DNA of 6,498 nt, taken from Sulfurospirillum sp. UBA1314. GTDB lineage: Bacteria > Campylobacterota > Campylobacteria > Campylobacterales > Sulfurospirillaceae. Where the stretch lies: assembly GCA_002307095.1 (NCBI GenBank), contig DBTO01000260.1:1-6498 (forward strand), given 5' to 3'. Made by a program: the position numbers and the translations under genes. Position 1 is the first letter of the stretch, and every line of letters starts with the position of its first letter. A model generated the notes under the pieces. That model saw only the letters and a list, made by a program, of their open reading frames with translations. It ran no database searches and had not been told where the DNA came from. Shown here piece by piece: positions 1-5,366 of this stretch.

Positions 1-2
1 AC

Positions 3-356
3 ACGATTGAGCTGATGCAAAAAGCAGCCCTTGATCTGCATAAATTGGGTTGTAAATATGTGCTAGTCAAAGGAGGGCATCTGGAAAATGATGCCACCGA
101 TGTGCTGTACGATGGCGAAGCATTTCATCTGTTGCACTCCAAACGTTTAGAGACGATTAACACGCATGGAACGGGCTGCACGCTCTCTTCTGCCATTGCC
201 GCCAACCTCGCAAAAGGTTTACATGTAAAGGCGGCTGTTGAGGAAGCCAAAGCGTATATTACCGAAGCGATCACGCATGGATTTAAACTAGGGCACGGCG
301 TGGGACCTGTGCACCACTTTTACGCACTTTACAAAAAAGCAGGAATGGAATCATGA
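3..356 (+). CDS. thiD: Hydroxymethylpyrimidine/phosphomethylpyrimidine kinase, C-terminal part (partial at 5' window edge)
   Basis: This is the last 117 residues of a ThiD-type kinase of the ribokinase superfamily. The reading frame is open to the window edge, so about 150 N-terminal residues are missing compared with the usual 260-270. ThiD is a cytosolic enzyme that phosphorylates 4-amino-5-hydroxymethyl-2-methylpyrimidine (HMP) to HMP-P and then to HMP-PP. Visible family hallmarks are the VLVKGGHL strand, the anion-hole/catalytic motif THGTGCT (Cys codon at 177-179) followed by SSAIAANLAKG, and the C-terminal GHGVGPVHHF block near-identical in style to enterobacterial ThiD. The stop codon overlaps the start of cytX in an ATGA (353-356), so the two are translationally coupled. 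The ATG at 15 is internal, not the start. One copy of the TTTACATGTAAA palindrome lies inside it. The family call is secure; dual HMP/HMP-P activity is inferred from the family. Confidence 0.93.
   Translation, partial: TIELMQKAALDLHKLGCKYVLVKGGHLENDATDVLYDGEAFHLLHSKRLETINTHGTGCTLSSAIAANLAKGLHVKAAVEEAKAYITEAITHGFKLGHGVGPVHHFYALYKKAGMES
218..229. repeat. Iterated palindrome TTTACATGTAAA, copy 1 (in thiD)
   Basis: Exact 12-bp palindrome inside thiD. It is read in phase as Leu-His-Val-Lys (TTA CAT GTA AAG), the same phase as all other copies in the window. Confidence 0.7.
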
Positions 357-1564
357 TGGAAGAAAAAACGAGTTTAAGTGGTTTTGGATTGTTCGCACTT
401 TGGTTTGGTGCGGCTGTGTCGATGGCGGAGATTTTTACAGGTGGTCTTTTAGCCCCTTTGGGTTTTAGTGAAGGTTTAAAAGCAATTCTTTTGGGTCATC
501 TGATTGGTGGTCTGATTTTGATTTTGGGCGGTTACATTGGAGCCAAAAGTAAGCTTCCCGCCATTATGTCCACGCGCATCTCTTTTGGGCGTTATGGTTC
601 GTACCTTTTTTCACTTCTCAATGTGCTTCAACTCATCGGTTGGACGGCGGTGATGATCATCTCTGGTGGGCGTGCCGCGAATGAGCTTGGTATCAGTCTG
701 TTTGGATTTGATAGCATTAACACGTGGGCGATAGCCATTGGTATCTTTATCGCATTGTGGATTTGGCTTGGAAAAGTGGGTTTTCAAAAGCTCAATCTCA
801 TCGCCGTCATCCTCCTTTTTGCGCTTACACTGGTGTTGTGTGGCGTGGTTTTTCAAGAGGGAAGCATTTTACATGTAAAGCCTACGGGGGAGATGAGTTT
901 TGGCTCCGCACTCGAACTTAGCATCATTATGCCACTTTCGTGGCTTCCACTTATTTCGGATTATACACGTTTTTCAAAGAGCAAAAAAGGTGGACTTATC
1001 GGCAGTTTTACGGGCTATTTTATCGGTAGTTCACTCATGTATGCCATTGGTCTCGCCATTGCACTGTACGCCAAAGACGCCAGTGTGGGAACAATGATGA
1101 TGGCACTGCATTTAGGTTTTGCCGCCCTTGGCATCGTGCTTCTCTCCACCATCACGACGACGTTTTTAGATGCTTACTCTGCAGGGGTCACTTTTACCAA
1201 CATTTTTCCTCAAGTGAGCGAGCGAAAGATTGCGTTTGTGATGGCGGTTGTGGGTCTTTTGGTCGCACTGTTTACGCCTATAGAACAGTATGAGAATTTT
1301 CTGTATGCGATAGGTTCTGTTTTTGGGCCACTGTTTGCCATTTTACTCAGTGATTATTTTATCTTTAAAAAAGTACAGATTGAGCCAACATTGGCGTTAC
1401 ATGTAGGATCAATTCTTGTGTGGGCGGTGGGTGTTGCACTTTATTATCAGTTCGTTACGCTCGACCTGCCTCTAGGCTCAACCCTTCCGACAATGCTTGC
1501 AACGAGCATCATTTTTATCATTTCAAAAAAGGCAATTTCATCATGGATATTCAAGAGCAACTAA
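353..1564 (+). CDS. cytX: NCS1-family transporter CytX, probable hydroxymethylpyrimidine permease
   Basis: A 403-residue, strongly hydrophobic inner-membrane protein of the nucleobase:cation symporter-1 family (about 12 membrane segments expected). Seen directly: the N-terminal LWFGAAVSMAE block near residues 16-26, SFGRYGS followed by GW (Trp97), the SWLPLISDYTR segment (Trp197, Asp203-Arg206) and a late GPLFAILLSDYF segment (Asp334), all typical NCS1 features. Length fits the CytX subgroup. CytX proteins are repeatedly found with thiamine genes and are proposed to import the pyrimidine moiety HMP. Here the gene sits between thiD and thiM, which supports HMP as substrate, but cytosine or a related pyrimidine cannot be excluded from sequence. 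The start is the first of two adjacent ATGs and overlaps the thiD stop by 4 nt, with AGGA just upstream; the second ATG would remove only one residue. The 3' end overlaps thiM by 22 nt. Confidence 0.88.
   Translation: MMEEKTSLSGFGLFALWFGAAVSMAEIFTGGLLAPLGFSEGLKAILLGHLIGGLILILGGYIGAKSKLPAIMSTRISFGRYGSYLFSLLNVLQLIGWTAVMIISGGRAANELGISLFGFDSINTWAIAIGIFIALWIWLGKVGFQKLNLIAVILLFALTLVLCGVVFQEGSILHVKPTGEMSFGSALELSIIMPLSWLPLISDYTRFSKSKKGGLIGSFTGYFIGSSLMYAIGLAIALYAKDASVGTMMMALHLGFAALGIVLLSTITTTFLDAYSAGVTFTNIFPQVSERKIAFVMAVVGLLVALFTPIEQYENFLYAIGSVFGPLFAILLSDYFIFKKVQIEPTLALHVGSILVWAVGVALYYQFVTLDLPLGSTLPTMLATSIIFIISKKAISSWIFKSN
868..879. repeat. Iterated palindrome TTTACATGTAAA, copy 2 (in cytX)
   Basis: Exact copy inside cytX, read as Leu-His-Val-Lys in the hydrophilic segment ILHVKPTG. 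The protein context is unrelated to that of copies 1 and 4, so shared protein function does not explain the repeated DNA. Confidence 0.7.
1397..1405. repeat. Iterated palindrome core TTACATGTA, partial copy 3 (in cytX)
   Basis: Nine-base core match near the 3' end of cytX, read as Leu-His-Val-Gly. The outer bases diverge (G before, G after), so this may be a decayed copy or chance. Confidence 0.45.
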
Positions 1565-2346
1565 AAGAGGTCTTTGGAACACTTCAGCACAAGCGCGCTT
1601 TAATTCATCACATCACCAATTATGTCACGGTCAATGACTGTGCTAATGTCGTTTTAGCCATTGGTGCTTCACCGATTATGGCAGATGAACTGAGTGAAGT
1701 GGAAGAGATGGTAAGCATTTGTGATGCACTTGTTTTAAACATTGGAACGGCGAATGAGCGCACCATCACTTCGATGCTTAAAGCGGGAAAAGTAGCAAAT
1801 GCCAAAGGGATTCCTGTTGTGCTTGATCCTGTCGGTGTGGGAGCAACCTCGTTTCGCCGCCAAAGTGTTGCAAAACTCATGGAGGCGATCTCTTTTAGTG
1901 TGATTCGGGGCAATATGGCAGAGATCAAGACGATTGCAGGACTTGAAGCCAAAAGTGCAGGGGTTGATTCGTTGGAAGAGGAGAGTAATGGCGCTAAAAT
2001 CGCTTTAACGCTATCGAAAAAACTGGGCTGTGTGATTGCCATTACAGGCAAGATTGACATTGCATCGGATGGCGTGCGCTCGTATGCGCTTGAAAATGGC
2101 GATGTGGCTCTGACCAAACTAACAGGAACAGGGTGCATGAGCAGTTCACTCATTGGCAGTTTTTTAGGCGCTTCAAACCATGCGCTCGCAAGTGCCATCG
2201 CAGGTATTTTAACGATGTCTATAGCCGGTGAACTCGCCGATAAAAGTCAAGGAATGGGAACCTTTCGCACGTCGCTGATCGATGAAATTAGCCATATGAA
2301 CGTCATGTCTATCCTTGATAAATCTAAGATCAGCTGTATTAAATAA
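1543..2346 (+). CDS. thiM: Hydroxyethylthiazole kinase
   Basis: A 267-residue cytosolic ribokinase-fold enzyme that phosphorylates 4-methyl-5-(2-hydroxyethyl)thiazole with ATP, the thiazole arm of thiamine salvage. Length matches the family (about 260-270). Seen: HHITNYVTVNDCANVVLAIGASPIMAD (His22 to Asp48 region, the substrate-binding signature), DPVGVGATSFR, the RGNMAEI strand-helix, an ITGKID segment and LTGTGCMSS with the catalytic cysteine at residue 198, the same number as in the Bacillus enzyme. The start at 1543 is chosen because homology begins at once; an ATG in frame at 1420 would add 41 unrelated residues read from inside cytX. A modest AAGG site precedes the chosen start. Overlap with cytX is 22 nt in another frame, implying coupled translation. 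With ThiD and CytX it would supply both halves for thiamine phosphate synthase, which is not in the window. Confidence 0.95.
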   Translation: MDIQEQLKEVFGTLQHKRALIHHITNYVTVNDCANVVLAIGASPIMADELSEVEEMVSICDALVLNIGTANERTITSMLKAGKVANAKGIPVVLDPVGVGATSFRRQSVAKLMEAISFSVIRGNMAEIKTIAGLEAKSAGVDSLEEESNGAKIALTLSKKLGCVIAITGKIDIASDGVRSYALENGDVALTKLTGTGCMSSSLIGSFLGASNHALASAIAGILTMSIAGELADKSQGMGTFRTSLIDEISHMNVMSILDKSKISCIK

Positions 2347-2365
2347 TAAAAATTATTATTTAATA
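2337..2365. repeat. Perfect 13-bp A/T inverted repeat at the thiM end
   Basis: Arms at 2337-2349 and 2353-2365 are exact reverse complements around an AAA loop. The left arm runs through the thiM stop codon (2344-2346). All pairs are A-T, so as RNA it would be a weak hairpin and there is no U-run directly after it. It is therefore a doubtful intrinsic terminator and may instead be a protein-binding palindrome (see the Fur-like box inside it). Confidence 0.6.
2344..2358. promoter_or_regulatory. Candidate Fur box upstream of the ferritin-like gene
   Basis: TAATAAA-A-ATTATTA matches the Helicobacter pylori-type Fur consensus TAATAATnATTATTA at 13 of 14 defined positions; the single mismatch is next to the centre. 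It sits at the core of a longer perfect palindrome and about 60 bp before the start of an iron-storage-like gene, where Fur control would make sense. The caution is that the whole spacer is A/T rich, so such a match is cheaper than it looks, and the box overlaps the end of thiM. Confidence 0.4.
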
Positions 2366-2386
2366 TAAATTTTAGTTTTAATAATG

Positions 2387-2392
2387 TAAGAT
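2387..2392 (+). promoter_or_regulatory. Possible -10 box of the ferritin-like/zupT unit
   Basis: TAAGAT preceded by T-rich DNA, about 29 bp before the ATG at 2421. This resembles epsilonproteobacterial sigma-70 promoters, which have a recognisable -10 but little -35 conservation. An alternative -10 is TATAAA at 2364-2369. Neither has a good -35, so the exact promoter is uncertain. A strong ribosome-binding site, AAAGGAG, follows at 2408-2414. Confidence 0.3.
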
Positions 2393-2420
2393 TATTCCAT
2401 TACCATTAAAGGAGTCAATC

Positions 2421-2936
2421 ATGGCAAGAGTTGGAAATTCTATTATTAAAGGGATTGAGGTTCAAGAGATCATTACAACGCTAAATCGTGCGTATGCCGA
2501 TGAGTGGTTAGCGTACTATCAGTATTTTATCGAATCAAAAGTGGTTAAGGGGTTGATGAAAGACGCTGCTATTGCAGAGCTTGTACAACATGCCGCCGAT
2601 GAATTGCGTCACGCAACGATGGTTGCTGATCGTATCATCCAGCTGGGAGGTGCTCCACTCTTACATCCAGCCGATTGGCTCAAACAGACCAACTGTGGTT
2701 ACGACGCACCCACTGATTTTGATGTGGTTGCGGTCTTAAACGATGCGATTAAAGGTGAACAGTGTGCGATTGCAACCTATTCAAGTATTGTCGATCTGAC
2801 ACGCAATAAAGACATCGTTACCTATGATATGGTCTCTCAAATCTTAGCCGATGAAGTCATGCACGAAGAAGATCTTCAAAACTTACACGATGACATTACC
2901 GAATTTATCAGTGATCTTAAAAAATCGATGAAGTAA
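2421..2936 (+). CDS. Ferritin-like diiron protein (Dps-like/bacterioferritin-like, DpsL/thioferritin candidate)
   Basis: A 171-residue soluble four-helix-bundle protein with a complete bacterioferritin-type diiron ligand set: Glu28 (ADEWLAYY), Glu61 and His64 (DELRHA), Glu113 (KGEQCAIATY), and Glu145 and His148 (DEVMHEED). Spacings within each helix pair (33+3 and 32+3) are those of the bacterioferritin/Dps-like superfamily. It would oxidise Fe(II), probably using peroxide or oxygen, and may store iron or protect DNA in a cage. Its only two cysteines are Cys92, in the loop between helix pairs, and Cys115, two residues after ligand Glu113. As I recall the family, this placement resembles the cysteine pair of DpsL or thioferritin proteins of archaea and Bacteroides. 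No haem-ligand methionine was assigned. AAAGGAG lies 6 nt before the ATG. It is followed after 13 nt by zupT on the same strand. Confidence 0.85.
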   Translation: MARVGNSIIKGIEVQEIITTLNRAYADEWLAYYQYFIESKVVKGLMKDAAIAELVQHAADELRHATMVADRIIQLGGAPLLHPADWLKQTNCGYDAPTDFDVVAVLNDAIKGEQCAIATYSSIVDLTRNKDIVTYDMVSQILADEVMHEEDLQNLHDDITEFISDLKKSMK

Positions 2937-2949
2937 TAAGGATGCAGGT

Positions 2950-3795
2950 ATGATCGATGTCACGCTAGAGCAGTTCATACCTGCGTTTCTTCTCACACTT
3001 TTTGCAGGTTTAAGCACAGGATTTGGTGCTCTTATCGCCTTTTTTTCCAAAGCCAAAAGTCACACTTTTTTATCAATCGGGCTAGGATTTTCAGCAGGTG
3101 TGATGGTCTACGTCTCATTTGTTGAGATTCTTTCTAAGTCCAAAATAGCGTTTAGCACAATCTATGCAAGCCCCATCATCGGAGAATCTTTGGCGTTAGT
3201 CTGCTTTTTTGGCGGTATTGGTATTAGTGCTCTGATTGATCTGTTTATTCCCGAAGATGTTAATCCCCATGAACCAAAATCCAACAAAGAACTCAGTGTG
3301 CTCAAAGAGGGCAGTCAACACTCTTTACTGAAAGACTCTGCTCTAAAACGTACCGGTATTTTTACGGCGCTTGCGATTGGGATTCACAATTTCCCAGAGG
3401 GCTTTGCCACATTTATTGCGGCACTTGATAATGTTCAAATTGGTTTAACCATCGCCCTTGCTATCGCCATTCACAATATACCAGAGGGTATGGCAGTCTC
3501 TTTGCCTATCTACCACGCCACCGGAAATCGTAAAAGTGCATTTTGGTATGCGTTTATCTCAGGTTTGGCAGAGCCTGTTGGTGCTTTGGTCGGTTTTTTT
3601 CTGCTGCTTCCCATCATGGGAGAACTGACACTGGGCATTACCTTTGGCATCGTAGCAGGTATTATGGTGTATATCTCGTTTGATGAGCTTTTACCTTCGG
3701 CGAGAGTCTATGGAAATGCCCATACGACGATCTTAGGGATTGTGCTTGGAATGATGGTTATGGCAGTGAGTTTGGTTGCTTTTAAACTAATCTGA
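2950..3795 (+). CDS. zupT: ZIP-family divalent metal transporter ZupT
   Basis: A 281-residue inner-membrane protein, slightly longer than the 257-residue Escherichia coli ZupT. Eight membrane helices are expected. The diagnostic paired metal-site motifs are intact: HNFPEG at residues 146-151 (helix IV) and HNIPEG at 175-180 (helix V), followed by SGLAEPVGA with Glu208 and a late VAGIMVYISFDELLP segment. The cytoplasmic variable loop (about residues 100-135) is hydrophilic and contains only a couple of histidines, so it is not a His-rich loop. ZupT imports zinc and, in tested bacteria, also iron, manganese and other divalent ions. Placement 13 nt after a ferritin-like gene suggests co-transcription and an iron link, which is inference. 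The start is the ATG at 2950 with AAGGA upstream; an ATG at 2942 hits a stop after three codons. Its stop abuts the stop of the convergent regulator gene. Confidence 0.92.
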   Translation: MIDVTLEQFIPAFLLTLFAGLSTGFGALIAFFSKAKSHTFLSIGLGFSAGVMVYVSFVEILSKSKIAFSTIYASPIIGESLALVCFFGGIGISALIDLFIPEDVNPHEPKSNKELSVLKEGSQHSLLKDSALKRTGIFTALAIGIHNFPEGFATFIAALDNVQIGLTIALAIAIHNIPEGMAVSLPIYHATGNRKSAFWYAFISGLAEPVGALVGFFLLLPIMGELTLGITFGIVAGIMVYISFDELLPSARVYGNAHTTILGIVLGMMVMAVSLVAFKLI

Positions 3796-4068
3796 TTAGT
3801 CAAAAAACTCTTTAACCTCCACCTGTAAAACTTTGGCTATTTTATAGAGGTGCTCTAATGAGAAGCGAATATTGCTGTATCCCGCTTCTGCACCTGCAAT
3901 CAATGAGGTTGATTTAAACCCAATAAGATAAGAGAGCTCCAGTTGACTTAGCCCTCTTTTTTTTCGAATTTGCTGAACAGTACGACCTATCTTTTGATAG
4001 AAAAGCTTAGTCTCATCTGGACTGCACTCAACTGCTGAAATATTAATACCATTAAATTTCTTTCTCAT
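3796..4068 (-). CDS. Small XRE/Cro-type helix-turn-helix transcriptional regulator
   Basis: A 90-residue basic DNA-binding protein. After a 26-residue N-terminal extension, residues 27-88 form a single HTH_3/XRE domain: IGRTVQQIRKKRGLSQLELSYLIG, the recognition region KSTSLIAGAEAG, then FSLEHLYKIAKVLQVEVKEFF. There is no ligand or peptidase domain. I chose the ATG at 4066-4068. The frame could be extended to a TTG at 4102-4104 (102 residues), but that codon has no Shine-Dalgarno sequence. A weak GAGTAAG sequence precedes the ATG. Its stop codon touches the zupT stop (convergent, zero spacing). It is divergent from the HD-GYP gene, and its upstream DNA holds three copies of a palindromic motif, two on -10 boxes. 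It is therefore probably an autorepressor that also controls the HD-GYP gene; that role is inferred. Confidence 0.85.
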   Translation of the reverse strand: MRKKFNGINISAVECSPDETKLFYQKIGRTVQQIRKKRGLSQLELSYLIGFKSTSLIAGAEAGYSNIRFSLEHLYKIAKVLQVEVKEFFD

Positions 4069-4077
4069 GATGCTTAC

Positions 4078-4091
4078 TCTATTATGATAGA
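4078..4091. promoter_or_regulatory. Operator-like palindrome copy 1 (TCTATTATGATAGA), at the regulator start
   Basis: Near-perfect palindrome 10 bp before the regulator ATG. The 17-bp stretch around it (4076-4092) is identical at 16 of 17 positions to copy 3 at 4208-4224. Read on the - strand it contains CATAAT (4086-4081), a plausible -10 box for the regulator, so occupancy would block its own transcription. A -35 is not convincing; the best candidate is CTTCAT at 4109-4104, 17 bp away. Confidence 0.6.
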
Positions 4092-4102
4092 TTTTTAAGA
4101 AC

Positions 4103-4132
4103 AATGAAGTCTAGTATTCTTGAAACTTCATT
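4103..4132. repeat. 8-bp inverted repeat upstream of the regulator
   Basis: AATGAAGT (4103-4110) and ACTTCATT (4125-4132) are exact reverse complements separated by 14 bp. It lies upstream of operator-like copy 1, where the regulator's -35 region would be. It could be a second binding site for another factor or a chance repeat. Confidence 0.35.
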
Positions 4133-4136
4133 ACAA

Positions 4137-4150
4137 TCTATTACCGTAGA
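4137..4150. promoter_or_regulatory. Operator-like palindrome copy 2 (TCTATTACCGTAGA)
   Basis: Shares the frame TCTATTANNNTAGA with copies 1 and 3 (11 of 14 bases equal to copy 3), with only the three central bases changed. It lies between the two promoters, 59 bp from copy 1 and 73 bp from copy 3 (start to start), and is the weakest palindrome of the three. Confidence 0.45.
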
Positions 4151-4191
4151 GTAGATGGATGCAACACTATTTAATACTATCAATAATAAAT

Positions 4192-4220
4192 TTGTTACAT
4201 CTTAAACACTCTATTATAAT
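4192..4220 (+). promoter_or_regulatory. Sigma-70 promoter for the HD-GYP gene
   Basis: TTGTTA at 4192-4197, a 17-bp spacer, and a consensus TATAAT at 4215-4220. This is the best canonical promoter in the window. Transcription would start near 4227, leaving an untranslated leader of roughly 80 nt before the GTG at 4308. The -10 is embedded in operator-like copy 3. Confidence 0.65.
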
Positions 4221-4223
4221 AGA
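4210..4223. promoter_or_regulatory. Operator-like palindrome copy 3 (TCTATTATAATAGA) on the HD-GYP -10 box
   Basis: A perfect 14-bp palindrome that contains the TATAAT of the predicted HD-GYP promoter. A protein bound here would compete directly with RNA polymerase. It is the most symmetric member of the three-copy set and the best guess at the ideal site of the neighbouring XRE regulator. Confidence 0.6.
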
Positions 4224-4307
4224 TTATCTTTTTTTAATATTTAATCATGTATTATTCATTGATAACCTTTATTACGTCTACTTTCAAAATAAAAAAAAGA
4301 GTCTGAT

Positions 4308-5366
4308 GTGAATACTTTTTCGGTCATTGAGCAAGAAATTGTTGAGATGTTTACAACCATTATTGAAGAGAAAGATGCCTATACTGCGGGTCATTCGAAA
4401 CGTGTAGCATTGTACAGTTCTAAAATTGCGGAAGCAATGGGATGTAGCGAAGATGAGCAAAATTTGGTTTATCAAGCAGGGCTTTTGCATGACATTGGAA
4501 AACTTTTAACACCTGAATCCATTTTACTTAAACCTCGAAAATTCAACCGCACAGAATATGCTATCATTAAAAACCACTCTATTGATGGTGAAAAAATGCT
4601 CAGTTTTATTTCAGCATTTAAACCGTATATGCCTTTAGTACGTCATCATCATGAACATTATGATGGTAAAGGCTATCCAGATGGACTTAAAGCAGAAGAC
4701 ATTCCTTTTCTTTCTCGCATTTTATCGGTTGCCGATGCCTTTGATGCGATGACAACCAACCGTATCTACAAACCACGCAAAAAAATAGCCAGTGCCATTA
4801 AAGAGTTGCAAAAATTTAGTGGTACACAGTTTGATCCACTGATTGTGAGTGCATCTGCGAAAATACTCAATACGTATCATGAGCTTGCTTTTGTTCATCA
4901 ATTGCCCGAAACAAACGTTCAAGAAGAGCGTTTTGCCTATTTTTACAAAGACCCACTGACATCGGCTTACAGCGGAGAGTATTTAAATTATTTTTTAGAA
5001 AACAACCATGATACGGGACGTTTTGCATGTTGTTATTTTATCCAACTCCATCATATTCATCAATACAACAAAGATTTTGGTTGGAAATTGGGTGATAAAT
5101 TGCTTAAAGAGGTTGCCTTTCGTTTAAAAATACTCTTTCACTCTTCCTTTATTTTCCGAATTTTTGGCGATGATTTTATTGTTCTCAATCCTTTACATGT
5201 AAACGTCGATGAAGCACAAACCAGGGAAAAAATCGGTATTGGTTTTAATGGTATTGATGTCAGTATTAAACATTTTGCTTTAAAAGACTTTACATTAGAT
5301 ACTTGGGAAAATTTTGAACATTATATCACTCACTCTCAGCCATTAGAGGCATGTAATTTACATTAA
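4308..5366 (+). CDS. HD-GYP phosphodiesterase with degenerate C-terminal GGDEF domain
   Basis: A 352-residue cytosolic protein with no signal peptide or membrane segment. Residues about 10-195 form an HD-GYP domain with the key residues present: His29, the His61-Asp62 pair with Gly64-Lys65, His90, HHHEHYDGKGYPDG (His113 to Gly126) and Asp143 in VADAFDAM. It should hydrolyse cyclic di-GMP. Residues about 211-352 match a GGDEF fold: DPLTSAYSGEYL at the N-cap, NKDFGWKLGDKLLKEVA, and RIFGDDF (284-290) where R[Y]GGDEF is expected. The usual first metal-ligand Asp (DxDHFK) is replaced by Gln246 in QLHHIH, and the signature reads FGDDF, so cyclase activity is unlikely; the domain may bind GTP or be structural. 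The start is GTG at 4308 with a weak AAGAG site; the ATG at 4306 is out of frame. No sensory domain precedes HD-GYP, so control is probably transcriptional, through the divergent XRE regulator. Confidence 0.87.
   Translation: MNTFSVIEQEIVEMFTTIIEEKDAYTAGHSKRVALYSSKIAEAMGCSEDEQNLVYQAGLLHDIGKLLTPESILLKPRKFNRTEYAIIKNHSIDGEKMLSFISAFKPYMPLVRHHHEHYDGKGYPDGLKAEDIPFLSRILSVADAFDAMTTNRIYKPRKKIASAIKELQKFSGTQFDPLIVSASAKILNTYHELAFVHQLPETNVQEERFAYFYKDPLTSAYSGEYLNYFLENNHDTGRFACCYFIQLHHIHQYNKDFGWKLGDKLLKEVAFRLKILFHSSFIFRIFGDDFIVLNPLHVNVDEAQTREKIGIGFNGIDVSIKHFALKDFTLDTWENFEHYITHSQPLEACNLH
5192..5203. repeat. Iterated palindrome TTTACATGTAAA, copy 4 (in the HD-GYP/GGDEF gene)
   Basis: Exact copy in the degenerate GGDEF domain, just after FGDDF, read as Leu-His-Val-Asn. 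It uses the same codon phase as the other copies, nearly 5 kb away in an unrelated gene. Confidence 0.7.

Noticed and set aside
1..14. TPP riboswitch for the thiamine operon
   Set aside because: The window opens inside thiD, and no thi-box sequence was seen in the spacer after thiM; any riboswitch would lie upstream of the window.
611..1097. Three short open frames in cytX on both strands
   Set aside because: All are in other frames of a clear NCS1 transporter gene, without credible starts or protein features.
1420..1542. Extended in-frame start for thiM
   Set aside because: The extra 41 residues are read from inside cytX and have no similarity to ThiM; the conserved N-terminus begins at the ATG at 1543.
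1620..2198. 192-residue open frame antisense to thiM
   Set aside because: It lies entirely opposite a well-supported enzyme gene; the Ser/Ala/Leu-rich translation shows no domain and is typical of a reverse-strand shadow.
2337..2365. Intrinsic terminator after thiM
   Set aside because: The hairpin has only A-T pairs in the perfect arms and lacks a trailing U-run, so it is recorded as a palindrome and possible operator instead.
4284..4490. 68-residue - strand open frame overlapping the HD-GYP start
   Set aside because: It is antisense to conserved HD-GYP codons and has no recognisable domain; the 66-residue frame at 4722-4922 is rejected for the same reason.
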